DNA from: Massilia solisilvae | GTDB lineage: Bacteria; Pseudomonadota; Gammaproteobacteria; Burkholderiales; Burkholderiaceae_D | Direction of reading: 5' to 3' | Assembly: GCF_024753215.1 (NCBI RefSeq) | Contig: NZ_JANUGV010000005.1 | Location: 1 to 64,000, forward strand | Length of the DNA stretch: 64,000 bases | Shown here: positions 1 to 8,948 of the stretch, one piece after another | Layout: every line of letters begins with the position of its first letter | Numbering within the stretch: position 1 is the stretch's first letter | Made by a program: the position numbers and the translations under genes | Notes under the pieces: model-generated | The model's database searches: none | Told to the model about the DNA's origin: nothing | Seen by the model: the letters and a program-made list of their open reading frames with translations, nothing else

Positions 1-88
1 ACGCCGGGATCCATGCTGAATGTATCGAAACCCCGAACGCGCATCATCGCCAGCTCGGCATGGGTTCCGGCTCTCGCCGGAACGACGG
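1..88. repeat. REPIN-like doublet, left part cut by window edge
   Basis: The right half is a perfect 8-bp stem, GTTCCGGC at 64-71 and GCCGGAAC at 76-83, with a 4-nt loop and followed by GACGG. The left half starts inside an inverted copy (CCGGGATCCATGCTGA). The same head-to-head layout, with ATGGGT next to each hairpin, recurs at 14891-14972 and 24442-24552. It fills the space upstream of rsmD. The end of any upstream gene is not visible. Confidence 0.65.
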
Positions 89-102
89 CGAAGGCCGCGT
101 GC

Positions 103-108
103 TATAGT
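103..108 (+). promoter_or_regulatory. candidate -10 element of rsmD, possibly leaderless
   Basis: TATAGT lies 7 nt upstream of the rsmD ATG (116), so a transcript would begin at or next to the start codon. No purine-rich Shine-Dalgarno sequence precedes the ATG. No convincing -35 is visible because the REPIN occupies that area. This is weak support from spacing alone. Confidence 0.3.
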
Positions 109-115
109 GCGCGCC

Positions 116-745
116 ATGCAAAACAAGCACGCAAAACGCTACAACCGTCCCCAGGCACAACAGGTCCGCATCATCGGCGGCGCCTGGAAACGCACCCCGC
201 TGCCCGTGCTGGACGCGCTGGGCCTGCGCCCGACCCCCGACCGTGTGCGCGAAACCGTGTTCAACTGGATCACCCACCAGATCGATGCCGGCTGGGACGG
301 CATCGACTGCCTCGACCTGTTCGCCGGCAGTGGCGCGCTGGGCTTCGAAGCGGCCAGCCGCGGCGCCCGCTCGGTCACGATGATCGACACCCACCCCGCC
401 GTGATCCGCCAGCTCGAACAAAACCAGGAAAAGCTCAAGGCCGGCAACATCAGCGTGCAGCGCGCCGACGCGCTTGCCAGCGCGCGCGACCTGGCCCTGC
501 GCGGTCAGCGCTTCGGCCTGGTCTTCCTCGACCCGCCCTATCAGCAAGACCTCCTGAGCCAGAGCCTGCCGCTGTGCAAAGGCCTGCTCGCCAAAGACGG
601 CCTGGTCTATGCGGAATCCGGCATGCCGCTGCCGTTCGACGAGGCCGAACGTCCCGACTGGCTGGCGGACTGGGAACCGGTCAGGCAGGACAAGGCCGGC
701 ATGGTCCACTACTACTTGCTCAAGCTGCACGAAAACGAAGCCTGA
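116..745 (+). CDS. rsmD: 16S rRNA (guanine(966)-N2)-methyltransferase RsmD
   Basis: This 209-residue protein should methylate N2 of G966 in 16S rRNA in the cytoplasm, using S-adenosylmethionine. The Rossmann SAM-binding loop reads DLFAGSGALGFEAASRG and the catalytic N-methyltransferase motif reads FLDPPY, both characteristic of the family. The N-terminal RIIGG(A)WKRTPL segment is also typical. The ATG at 116 gives the usual family length; the frame is open further upstream but runs into the REPIN, so the longer start is rejected. The coaD gene follows 110 bp downstream, an arrangement common in proteobacteria. Confidence 0.93.
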   Translation: MQNKHAKRYNRPQAQQVRIIGGAWKRTPLPVLDALGLRPTPDRVRETVFNWITHQIDAGWDGIDCLDLFAGSGALGFEAASRGARSVTMIDTHPAVIRQLEQNQEKLKAGNISVQRADALASARDLALRGQRFGLVFLDPPYQQDLLSQSLPLCKGLLAKDGLVYAESGMPLPFDEAERPDWLADWEPVRQDKAGMVHYYLLKLHENEA

Positions 746-831
746 CGCGACAAAACCGCCCATAAACCGTGCAATCCTTGCCCTGACTTAGGGCGGCAGA
801 CTGGATTTCAGGCATAATGCGCGTTCTGTAA

Positions 832-1623
<792 letters not shown>

Positions 1624-1624
1624 T

Positions 1625-1846
1625 TCAAGCGGCCGGCTCCCATTTGCCGGTTTTCTCGTTCTTGCGGTATTTCTTCTTCACCGCCGCCCACGCGACCTTG
1701 AAGGCGGTCTCCTCGCGCCCTTGCGGCCCGCGCTCGGCATACTCGTCGAACGCGCTGTTGAACGCTTCCTGAAAAATCTCCTGCGCATGCCGCGGAAGCA
1801 CGTCGCGCACGTTATCCGGCAGGTCGTTGATCGATTTGTACGGCAT
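1625..1846 (-). CDS. chaB: ChaB family protein
   Basis: This 73-residue cytoplasmic protein starts MPYKSINDLPDNVRDVLP and carries the ChaB hallmarks AQEIFQEAFNSAFDEY and AFKVAWAAVKKKYRK. ChaB was named as a putative regulator of the ChaA cation antiporter, but its biochemical role is poorly established. No chaA is nearby. It is convergent with the ferredoxin gene and separated from it by 1 bp. Confidence 0.85.
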   Translation of the reverse strand: MPYKSINDLPDNVRDVLPRHAQEIFQEAFNSAFDEYAERGPQGREETAFKVAWAAVKKKYRKNEKTGKWEPAA

Positions 1847-1942
1847 GCTGGGCTATCCTGGACGAGGATGGGAGGCCCTAGTATGCCGGATCGGCGCGCA
1901 TCCTGGCGCACCCTCCGATAGAAACCGGGAGTAACACCAAAG

Positions 1943-1979
1943 AAAAACGCGGCGCCGGATCACCGGACACCGCGTTTTT
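1943..1979 (-). terminator. intrinsic terminator, probably bidirectional
   Basis: AAAAACGCGG at 1943-1952 pairs with CCGCGTTTTT at 1970-1979 around an inner CCGG/CCGG arm. An A-tract on one side and a T-tract on the other allow termination on either strand. It lies 24 bp beyond the end of the small minus-strand gene at 2004-2228. Confidence 0.8.
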
Positions 1980-2003
1980 GGCGGGGGAGGGGTATAAACT
2001 GGA

Positions 2004-2228
2004 TCAGCCGCGGGCGGCCAGGGCGCGCTCGGCGTGAAGCGTGCGGCGCTGCGCCAATTCGGCGCGGGCCAGAATGCGCTGCTGCACCAGCAGGGCAGCC
2101 GCACGGCCAATGCCCTTGAGCAACGGACGGAAGACCAGCAGCGTGCCGACAACGATCGACACCACCAGCAAGCCGCGCAGGGCTTCGGCGATCGACAGGC
2201 CGTGGATCATGGTTTCAGTAAAAGACAT
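2004..2228 (-). CDS. small single-pass membrane protein, unknown function
   Basis: This 74-residue protein has one hydrophobic helix at about residues 17-35 (LRGLLVVSIVVGTLLVF), followed by a basic helical tail (QQRILARAELAQRRTLHAERALAARG). I do not recognise a family. It is a monocistronic minus-strand gene followed by a terminator. The ATG at 2228 is preceded by GAGAAA. It could be a small stress or assembly membrane peptide, but nothing in the sequence fixes a role. Confidence 0.6.
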   Translation of the reverse strand: MSFTETMIHGLSIAEALRGLLVVSIVVGTLLVFRPLLKGIGRAAALLVQQRILARAELAQRRTLHAERALAARG

Positions 2229-2259
2229 TTCTCACACTTTATTCGCTAGTTGACAGTCG

Positions 2260-2271
2260 GCACTATAGTGC
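2260..2271. promoter_or_regulatory. 12-bp perfect palindrome in divergent promoter region
   Basis: GCACTATAGTGC lies 32 bp before the small membrane gene and 112 bp before the LysR gene, next to a TTGACA hexamer at 2250-2255. It could be an operator or a bidirectional -10 region. Position and symmetry are the only evidence. Confidence 0.3.
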
Positions 2272-2382
2272 GTTGCAACATATAAATCTAATTCTGTTTC
2301 CTAATGGTGATCATTTCGTTTGTGAATGGAAATCGGGTACACTTCCGGTAACTCCTTAAATGCCCCTTCCAGACTAGTTCCG

Positions 2383-3336
2383 ATGAGCTTCCTCACGCTT
2401 GACCTCAACCTGCTGCGCGTGTTCGACGCAGTGATGACCGAACAAAACCTCACGCGCGCGGCCGGGCATCTGGCCATGACCCAGCCGGCCGTGTCCAATG
2501 CGATCAAGCGCCTGCGCGAGAGCCTGGGCGACGAGCTGCTCATCCGTACCGCCTACGGCGTCAAGCCCACCCCGCGCGCCGAGGCGATGTGGCCGTCGGT
2601 GCGCGCCGCGCTGGCCTCGATGGAGGCGGCGGTGATGCCCGAGACCTTCGACGTGTCGAAGGCGCAGGCCACGTTCCGCATGGCGATGGCCGACGCCACC
2701 GCCGCGTACTGGCTGCCCTCGCTGATGCGTTCGATCGAACGCGAGGCGCCCGGCGTGAACATCCGCATGGTGCCGCTGACCACGCGCGAGCCGCGCCCGC
2801 TGCTGCTGCGTGGTGACATCGACCTGGCGGTCGGCTTCTTTCCGGGCGTGGCGGCGCAGCTGTCGTACGAAGTGGGCTCGCCGATCCGGCACGAGCGGCT
2901 GTACTCGGGCGAGTACGTGTGCGTGATGCGCAAGACCCACCCGCTGGCCAAGGCCAAGCTCGACATCGATGCCTATTGCAAGGCCAACCACCTGCTGGTG
3001 AGTTTTTCCGGCCGCGCGCACGGCCTGGTGGACGAAGCGCTGGCCCAGCTGGGGCGCGAGCGGCGGATTTTGCTGACGGTGAACCAGTTCTTCACCGCGG
3101 GACGGGTGGTGGCCAACTCGGACCTGGTGACGGTGCTGCCCAAGCACCTGATGGTCGCCACCGGCATGACCGATGCGCTGGTGTGGCGCGAACTGCCGTT
3201 CGCCATGCCGGCCGTGCACCTGGACATGCTGTGGCACGAACGCGACGGCCGCAGCCCGGCACACCGCTGGCTGCGCCAGAACCTGGAAAGCATGGCCGCG
3301 AACGCGCAGCCGAAGCCGGAAAAGAAAGTCGCCTGA
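2383..3336 (+). CDS. LysR-type transcriptional regulator
   Basis: This 317-residue regulator has the N-terminal winged helix-turn-helix LDLNLLRVFDAVMTEQNLTRAAGHLAMTQPAVSNAIKRLRE at residues 5-45, followed by a periplasmic-binding-like effector domain (FRMAMADATAAYWLPSLM onward). The DLNLL(R)VFD start is typical of the NodD/NahR-like branch. The chosen ATG at 2383 places the HTH at the usual distance from the N terminus; an in-frame start at 2326 would add 19 unconserved residues. The effector is unknown. The neighbours are a small membrane gene and a 111-bp repeat, so no target can be inferred. Confidence 0.88.
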   Translation: MSFLTLDLNLLRVFDAVMTEQNLTRAAGHLAMTQPAVSNAIKRLRESLGDELLIRTAYGVKPTPRAEAMWPSVRAALASMEAAVMPETFDVSKAQATFRMAMADATAAYWLPSLMRSIEREAPGVNIRMVPLTTREPRPLLLRGDIDLAVGFFPGVAAQLSYEVGSPIRHERLYSGEYVCVMRKTHPLAKAKLDIDAYCKANHLLVSFSGRAHGLVDEALAQLGRERRILLTVNQFFTAGRVVANSDLVTVLPKHLMVATGMTDALVWRELPFAMPAVHLDMLWHERDGRSPAHRWLRQNLESMAANAQPKPEKKVA

Positions 3337-3344
3337 ACCCGATC

Positions 3345-3455
3345 CGTAGGGTGGGCAGCTCGGCTGCCCACGCGTTCAACCAGGACTAGCGCAGCTCGCG
3401 CGTTCGCTCCGGACTTGAGTTGAACGCGTGGGCAGGAGAACCTGCCCACCCTACG
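3345..3455. repeat. MITE-like element with about 36-bp terminal inverted repeats, copy 1
   Basis: The left end CGTAGGGTGGGCAG at 3345-3358 is mirrored by CTGCCCACCCTACG at 3442-3455. Inside these ends, the left CCCACGCGTTCAAC is mirrored by GTTGAACGCGTGGG. A second copy with the same ends lies at 39514-39627. There is no coding content, so it is a nonautonomous repeat or REP-type element. It separates two converging regulators and may act as a hairpin terminator. Confidence 0.75.
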
Positions 3456-3474
3456 GGGAACGATCCGACCCGAG

Positions 3475-3930
3475 TCACCTGATCGGCAACTTGGTCGTGT
3501 TCTTAACCTCTTCCATCACCGCATACGTGTGCGTTTCGCGCACGCCCTTTTGCAGCAGCGTCTTGCCCAGGAATTCGCGATACGCCGCCATGTCCTTGAC
3601 CCGCGCCTTAACCAGGTAGTCGAACCCGCCCGCCACCATGTGGCATTCGAGCACTTCGGGAATCAGCTGCACGCTCTGCTTGAAGGCATCGAACACCTCC
3701 GGCGTGGTGCGGTCCAACACCACCTCGATGAACACCAGCAGCGACACATCCAGCAGCTGCGGATTGAGCTGCGCCGTGTAGCCCATGATGTAGCCGGCCT
3801 CGTGCAGCTTGCGCACGCGCTCCAGGCAGGCCGCCGGCGACAGGTTCACCCGCGCGGCCAGCTCGACGTTGCTGATCCGCCCATCGTTTTGCAGTTCGGC
3901 GAGGATCTTCTTGCTAATCTTGTCCAGCAT
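3475..3930 (-). CDS. Lrp/AsnC-family regulator, probable proline-utilisation regulator
   Basis: This 151-residue protein has an N-terminal HTH (LDKISKKILAELQNDGRISNVELAARVNLSPAACLERVRKL) and a C-terminal RAM/AsnC ligand-binding domain (VFIEVVLDRTTPEVFDAF to VEEVKNTTKLPI). The length matches Lrp. It is transcribed divergently from putA with 214 bp between them. In several proteobacteria a divergent Lrp-type gene (PutR/BkdR-like) activates proline catabolism. This PutA lacks the DNA-binding domain, so a separate regulator is expected. The assignment to putA is inferred from position. Confidence 0.85.
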   Translation of the reverse strand: MLDKISKKILAELQNDGRISNVELAARVNLSPAACLERVRKLHEAGYIMGYTAQLNPQLLDVSLLVFIEVVLDRTTPEVFDAFKQSVQLIPEVLECHMVAGGFDYLVKARVKDMAAYREFLGKTLLQKGVRETHTYAVMEEVKNTTKLPIR

Positions 3931-3957
3931 CCCGTTCTCTCTCGGCTTGTAAATATT

Positions 3958-4015
3958 ATTTGGCCAAATTCTCTCACCAAAAACTATCTTTAGCCAGTCT
4001 TCTGTAAAAACAGAA
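3958..4015. promoter_or_regulatory. two dyads in the lrp-putA divergent promoter
   Basis: ATTTGGCCAAAT at 3958-3969 is a perfect palindrome, and TTCTGT-AAAA-ACAGAA at 4000-4015 is a perfect interrupted dyad. The region is AT-rich against a GC-rich background. TACAAT at 4037-4042 could be the putA -10. AT-rich dyads of this kind suit an Lrp-family operator. Confidence 0.45.
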
Positions 4016-4144
4016 TTAATCCAGACAATTTCCCTCTACAATCCAAATCATCTATTAGCGCTTGACATCGCGCCTGGCAGCCACAAGCAGCCCGGCGCGT
4101 TTTTGCGCCGTGTTCCATCCGATCATTCTTTTTGAAGAGTCCAC

Positions 4145-7100
4145 ATGCAGATTGCCGCTTCCCCGGGAGCCCTGTTCGTCCCGTTCGATGCACTCCAGGC
4201 TGAAATCAAGCGCGAGCAAAGCGTGCTACGCGCCGCCATCACCGCCGCCTACCGCCGCGACGAGGCAGAGGCCGTCGAATGGCTGCTGGCGCAGGGCGCA
4301 CGCCCGAGCAGCGATGCCTACATGCTGGCACACCGGCTGGTCTCCAGCGTGCGCGAAAAGCGCACCCGCGCCTCCGGTGTGGACGCGCTGATGCACGAAT
4401 TCTCGCTGTCCTCGGAAGAAGGCGTGGCGCTGATGTGCCTGGCCGAGGCGCTGCTGCGCATTCCGGACACGGCCACCGCCGACCGCCTGATCGCCGACAA
4501 GATCAGCAAGGGCGACTGGAAGCGCCACCTGGGCGAGTCGCCGTCGCTGTTCGTGAACGCGGCCACCTGGGGCCTGCTCATCACCGGCAAGCTGGTGTCG
4601 ACCAGCAGCGAAGGCGGCCTGGGCACCGCGCTCACGCGCCTGATCGCCAAGGGCGGCGAGCCACTGATCCGCAAGGGCGTGGACGTGGCGATGCGCATGC
4701 TGGGCAACCAGTTCGTGACCGGCCAGACCATCGACGAAGCGCTCAAGAACAGCCGCGAGAACGAAACCCGCGGCTACCGCTATTCGTACGACATGCTGGG
4801 CGAGGCGGCGCTGACCGAAGCGGACGCGAAGCACTACTACGCCGCCTATGAAATGGCGATCCATGCGATCGGCAAGGCGTCGAACGGGCGCGGCATCAAG
4901 AACGGGCCGGGCATCTCGGTCAAGCTGTCGGCCCTGCACCCGCGCTACAGCCGCGCGCAGCTCGATCGCGTGATGGGCGAACTGCTGCCGCGCCTGAAAA
5001 GCCTGCTGCTGCTTGCCAAGCAATACAACATCGGTCTGAACATCGACGCCGAGGAAGCGGACCGCCTCGAAATCTCGCTCGACATGATGGAAGCGCTGGC
5101 CTTCGACCCCGAACTGGCGGGCTTCGACGGCATCGGCTTCGTGGTGCAGGCCTACTCCAAGCGCTGCCCGTTCGTGATCGACTACCTGGTCGACCTGGCG
5201 CGCCGCAGCGGCCGCAAGTTCATGATCCGGCTGGTCAAGGGCGCCTACTGGGACGCCGAAATCAAGCGCGCGCAGGTCGACGGCCTGCCTGGCTTCCCGG
5301 TCTATACGCGCAAGGTGTACACGGACGTGTCGTACCTGACCTGCGCGCGCAAGCTGCTGGGCGCGACCGACGTGATCTACCCGCAGTTCGCCACCCACAA
5401 CGCGCACACGCTGTCGGTCATCTACACCTGGGCGCGCGCCGAGAACATCGACAATTACGAGTTCCAGTGCCTGCACGGCATGGGCGAGACGCTGTACGAC
5501 CAGGTGGTCGGCAGCGAAAACCTTGGGCGCGCATGCCGCATCTACGCGCCGGTGGGCTCGCACGAAACCCTGCTGGCCTACCTGGTGCGCCGCCTGCTGG
5601 AAAACGGGGCCAACACCTCGTTCGTCAACCAGATCGTGGACGAGAATGTGCCGATCGATACGCTGCTGGCCGATCCGTTCGAGACCGCGCGTGCCTACAA
5701 GGGCAAGCCGCATCCGGCGATCGCGCTGCCGCCGGCACTGTTCGGCAAGGAGCGCAAGAATTCGGCCGGTACCGACCTGTCGAACGAGGACAGCCTGCGG
5801 CTGCTCGCGGTCGAACTGAGCAAGCAGCGTTCGTACAATGCCGGCCCGCTGGTCGCGGGCAGCACCGAACCGGGCGCGCCGCTCAATGTGGTGAACCCGG
5901 CGCAGAACGCCGACGTGGTCGGCCAGGTGCGCGAAGCATCGCGTGCGGACGTCGAGACCGCGCTGGCCGCCGCCACGGCGTTTGCGCAGGAGTGGCAAGA
6001 CACCCCGGCCGCAAAGCGCGCCGAGCTGCTCGAGCGCGTGGCCGACCTGTACGAGCGCGACTACGCCGAGCTGATGGCGCTGGCCGTGCGCGAGGCCGGC
6101 AAATCGCTGCCCAACGCGATCGCCGAAATCCGCGAGGCGGTGGACTTCCTGCGCTACTACGCCCAGCAGGTGCGCGCCACCGCGCCGGCGCAGGCGCTTG
6201 GCCCTGTCACCTGCATCAGCCCATGGAACTTCCCGCTGGCGATCTTCACCGGCCAGGTGGCGGCAGCACTGGCCGCGGGCAACGTGGTGCTGGCCAAGCC
6301 GGCCGAACAAACCCCGCTGATCGCGCACCGCGCCGTGGAGCTGTTCATCGAAGCGGGCATCCCGCCGGCCGCGCTGCAGCTGCTGCCGGGCCGCGGCGAA
6401 GTGGTGGGCGCGGCGCTCACGGGCGATACGCGCATCAAAGGCGTGATCTTCACCGGCTCGACCGAAGTGGCGCAACTGATCAACCGGACGCTGGCCGAAC
6501 GCGGCATCAAGGAAGGCTGCGACATTGCGCTGATCGCCGAAACCGGCGGTCAGAACGCGCTGATCGTCGATTCGTCGGCGCTGCCCGAGCAGGTGGTGAA
6601 CGACGTGCTCACCTCGGCCTTCGACAGCGCCGGTCAGCGCTGCTCGGCGCTGCGGGTGTTGTTCCTGCAGGAGGAAATCGCCGACAAGACGGTCCGCATG
6701 CTCAAGGGCGCAATGAGCGAACTGCGCGTGGGCTGCCCGGACCGGCTGTCGACCGACATCGGCCCGGTCATCGACGCCGAAGCGCAGCGCAACCTGCTGG
6801 GCCACATCGAGCGCATGAAGACCTCGGCCAGGGACCATTTCGCGCTCGGGCTGCCGGCAAACGTGAACGCGCAGGGCACCTTCGTGCCGCCCACGGTACT
6901 GGAAATCGATTCGCTCGCGCAGCTGACGCACGAGGTGTTCGGCCCGGTGCTGCACGTGGTGCGCTATCGCCGCGACGACCTGGGCAAGGTGGTCGACTCG
7001 ATCAACGCAACCGGCTATGGCCTGACGCTGGGCGTCCATTCGCGCATCGACGAGACGATCGATTTCATCACCGCGCGCGCCCACATCGGCAACATCTACG

Positions 7101-7792
7101 TGAACCGCAACATCGTCGGCGCGGTGGTCGGCGTGCAGCCGTTCGGCGGCGAGGGCAAGTCCGGCACCGGACCCAAGGCGGGCGGGCCGCTGTACCTGAA
7201 GCGGCTGCAACGGCAGGCCGCACCGCTGCTGCAGCACGACCACCAGGCAGATCCTGGCCTGGCCGCGTTGTTGCAATGGATGCATTCCAACGGCCACACC
7301 GGGGCCGAGGCGCTCGGCGCGCAATACGCGAAAGTGGCGCTGACCGGCATCACGCTGGAACTGCCGGGGCCAACCGGCGAGCGTAACCGCCTGTCGTTTG
7401 CGCCGCGCGGCAACGTGCTCTGTGTTGCGGCAACGGTGCAGGGCATGCTCAACCAGCTCGCGGCCGCGCTGTCGACCGGTAACCGCGCCGTGGTGCCGCT
7501 CGCCGGCCGCGACCTGATTCCGGGGGAACTGCCGCAACAGGCGCGCGACCGGGTCCGTTTTGTGAAGGAAGAAGAAATCGCAGGTACCGAATTCCAGGCA
7601 GCATTGCTCGAAACCGGCGCCAACGCGAATGTGCGTGTGCAACTGGCGGCCCGTCCCGGCGCCATCGTCGCGATCGTTGATACCGATGGGCAATCAGCGA
7701 TCCCGGTCTGGCGCCTGGTTGCCGAGCGGGCAGTGTGCGTGAACACGACTGCGGCTGGCGGTAACGCAAGCCTCATGACTTTGGGTCTGTAA
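4145..7792 (+). CDS. putA: bifunctional proline dehydrogenase / glutamate-semialdehyde dehydrogenase
   Basis: This 1,215-residue peripheral membrane flavoenzyme oxidises proline to pyrroline-5-carboxylate and then to glutamate. The proline dehydrogenase barrel spans about residues 190-470 (SVKLSALHPRYSRAQ, NIDAEEADRLEISLDM, MIRLVKGAYWDAEIKRAQ). The aldehyde dehydrogenase domain begins near residue 580 and has ISPWNFPLAIFTGQ, FTGSTEVAQLI and the catalytic Cys833 in DSAGQRCSALRV. A C-terminal ALDH-like domain follows. The N terminus has an alpha-helical arm but no ribbon-helix-helix DNA-binding domain, unlike the E. coli 1,320-residue form, so it should not autoregulate. The ald gene follows 40 bp downstream and may be cotranscribed. 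Confidence 0.95.
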   Translation: MQIAASPGALFVPFDALQAEIKREQSVLRAAITAAYRRDEAEAVEWLLAQGARPSSDAYMLAHRLVSSVREKRTRASGVDALMHEFSLSSEEGVALMCLAEALLRIPDTATADRLIADKISKGDWKRHLGESPSLFVNAATWGLLITGKLVSTSSEGGLGTALTRLIAKGGEPLIRKGVDVAMRMLGNQFVTGQTIDEALKNSRENETRGYRYSYDMLGEAALTEADAKHYYAAYEMAIHAIGKASNGRGIKNGPGISVKLSALHPRYSRAQLDRVMGELLPRLKSLLLLAKQYNIGLNIDAEEADRLEISLDMMEALAFDPELAGFDGIGFVVQAYSKRCPFVIDYLVDLARRSGRKFMIRLVKGAYWDAEIKRAQVDGLPGFPVYTRKVYTDVSYLTCARKLLGATDVIYPQFATHNAHTLSVIYTWARAENIDNYEFQCLHGMGETLYDQVVGSENLGRACRIYAPVGSHETLLAYLVRRLLENGANTSFVNQIVDENVPIDTLLADPFETARAYKGKPHPAIALPPALFGKERKNSAGTDLSNEDSLRLLAVELSKQRSYNAGPLVAGSTEPGAPLNVVNPAQNADVVGQVREASRADVETALAAATAFAQEWQDTPAAKRAELLERVADLYERDYAELMALAVREAGKSLPNAIAEIREAVDFLRYYAQQVRATAPAQALGPVTCISPWNFPLAIFTGQVAAALAAGNVVLAKPAEQTPLIAHRAVELFIEAGIPPAALQLLPGRGEVVGAALTGDTRIKGVIFTGSTEVAQLINRTLAERGIKEGCDIALIAETGGQNALIVDSSALPEQVVNDVLTSAFDSAGQRCSALRVLFLQEEIADKTVRMLKGAMSELRVGCPDRLSTDIGPVIDAEAQRNLLGHIERMKTSARDHFALGLPANVNAQGTFVPPTVLEIDSLAQLTHEVFGPVLHVVRYRRDDLGKVVDSINATGYGLTLGVHSRIDETIDFITARAHIGNIYVNRNIVGAVVGVQPFGGEGKSGTGPKAGGPLYLKRLQRQAAPLLQHDHQADPGLAALLQWMHSNGHTGAEALGAQYAKVALTGITLELPGPTGERNRLSFAPRGNVLCVAATVQGMLNQLAAALSTGNRAVVPLAGRDLIPGELPQQARDRVRFVKEEEIAGTEFQAALLETGANANVRVQLAARPGAIVAIVDTDGQSAIPVWRLVAERAVCVNTTAAGGNASLMTLGL

Positions 7793-7832
7793 TGATGACG
7801 TAGCAGTTGTTTTTTTCCCTTTGGAGGTAGAC

Positions 7833-8948
7833 ATGTTAGTTGGCGTTCCAAAAGAAATAAAAAACCACGAATACCGAGTCGGCTTGACGCCGCCATCCGT
7901 TCACGAACTGGTGGCGCATGGCCACAAGGTCATGGTGCAGCACAACGCGGGCGCCGACATTGGCTTGTCCGACGACCAGTACCTGGCGGCCGGCGCCACG
8001 ATCGTCGAGACCGCCAAGGAGATCTTCGCGCGGGCCGAGATGATCGTGAAGGTCAAGGAGCCGCAGCCGGTCGAATGCGCCATGCTGCGCGAAGGCCAGA
8101 TTCTGTACACCTACCTGCACCTGGCGCCGGATCCTGAACAGACCGCGGCGCTGGTCAAGTCGGGCGCCATCTGCATCGCCTACGAAACCATCACCGGCCC
8201 CGGCGGCGGGTTGCCGCTGCTGGCGCCCATGAGCGAAGTGGCTGGCCGCATGGCGATCCAGGCGGGCGCCAGCCACCTTGAAAAGTCGAAGGGCGGCATG
8301 GGCCTGCTGCTGGGCGGCGTGCCGGGCGTGGCGGCGGGCCATATCGTCATCATCGGCGCCGGCGTGGTGGGCACCAATGCGCTGCAGATGGCAGTGGGCA
8401 CCGGCGCACGCGTGACGGTACTGGACAAGAACATCGACCGCTTGCGTCAGCTCGACCTGGTCTATGGCAACCGCATCTCGACCCTGTTCTCCAACGCCCA
8501 CGCGATCGAAGAAGCCGTACTGTCGGCCGACCTTGTCATCGGTGGCGTGCTGGTGCCCGGCGCGGCAGCGCCCAAGCTGGTCACCCGCAGCATGATCTCG
8601 CGCATGAAGAAGGGCGCTGTGGTGGTGGACGTGGCGATCGATCAGGGTGGCTGCTTCGAAACCTCGCATCCGACCACCCATGCCGAACCGACCTTCGTGG
8701 TCGACGGCGTCGTGCACTATTGCGTGGCCAACATGCCGGGCGCCGTGGCCCGGACGTCGACCTTTGCCTTGAATAACGCCACCATCGGCCACGCCGTCGC
8801 CCTGGCGGACAAAGGCTGGCGCAAGGCACTGGCCGACGACGCGCACCTGCGCAATGGCCTGAACGTCTGCCAGGGGAAGGTAACCTATGCCGCTGTGGCG
8901 AAGGACCTGGGCTACGACTACGTGTCGGCCGAGTCGATGCTAGGCTGA
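7833..8948 (+). CDS. ald: alanine dehydrogenase
   Basis: This 371-residue NAD-dependent enzyme interconverts L-alanine and pyruvate plus ammonium. It starts with the family pattern MLVGVPKEIKNHEYRVGLTP. VKVKEPQ carries the substrate-binding Lys, TYLHLAPD carries the catalytic His, and HIVIIGAGVVGTNALQMAVG is the nucleotide-binding loop. The ATG at 7833 follows TTGGAGGTAG, an ideal ribosome binding site; an in-frame TTG at 7821 lies inside that site and is rejected. It follows putA, consistent with a shared amino-acid-catabolism unit. Its last 31 bp overlap the end of the convergent mtnN gene. Confidence 0.94.
   Translation: MLVGVPKEIKNHEYRVGLTPPSVHELVAHGHKVMVQHNAGADIGLSDDQYLAAGATIVETAKEIFARAEMIVKVKEPQPVECAMLREGQILYTYLHLAPDPEQTAALVKSGAICIAYETITGPGGGLPLLAPMSEVAGRMAIQAGASHLEKSKGGMGLLLGGVPGVAAGHIVIIGAGVVGTNALQMAVGTGARVTVLDKNIDRLRQLDLVYGNRISTLFSNAHAIEEAVLSADLVIGGVLVPGAAAPKLVTRSMISRMKKGAVVVDVAIDQGGCFETSHPTTHAEPTFVVDGVVHYCVANMPGAVARTSTFALNNATIGHAVALADKGWRKALADDAHLRNGLNVCQGKVTYAAVAKDLGYDYVSAESMLG

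Noticed and set aside
4226..7693. Antisense open frame of about 1,150 codons opposite putA
   Set aside because: PutA is unambiguous on the plus strand. The antisense frame is low-complexity and reflects codon bias.
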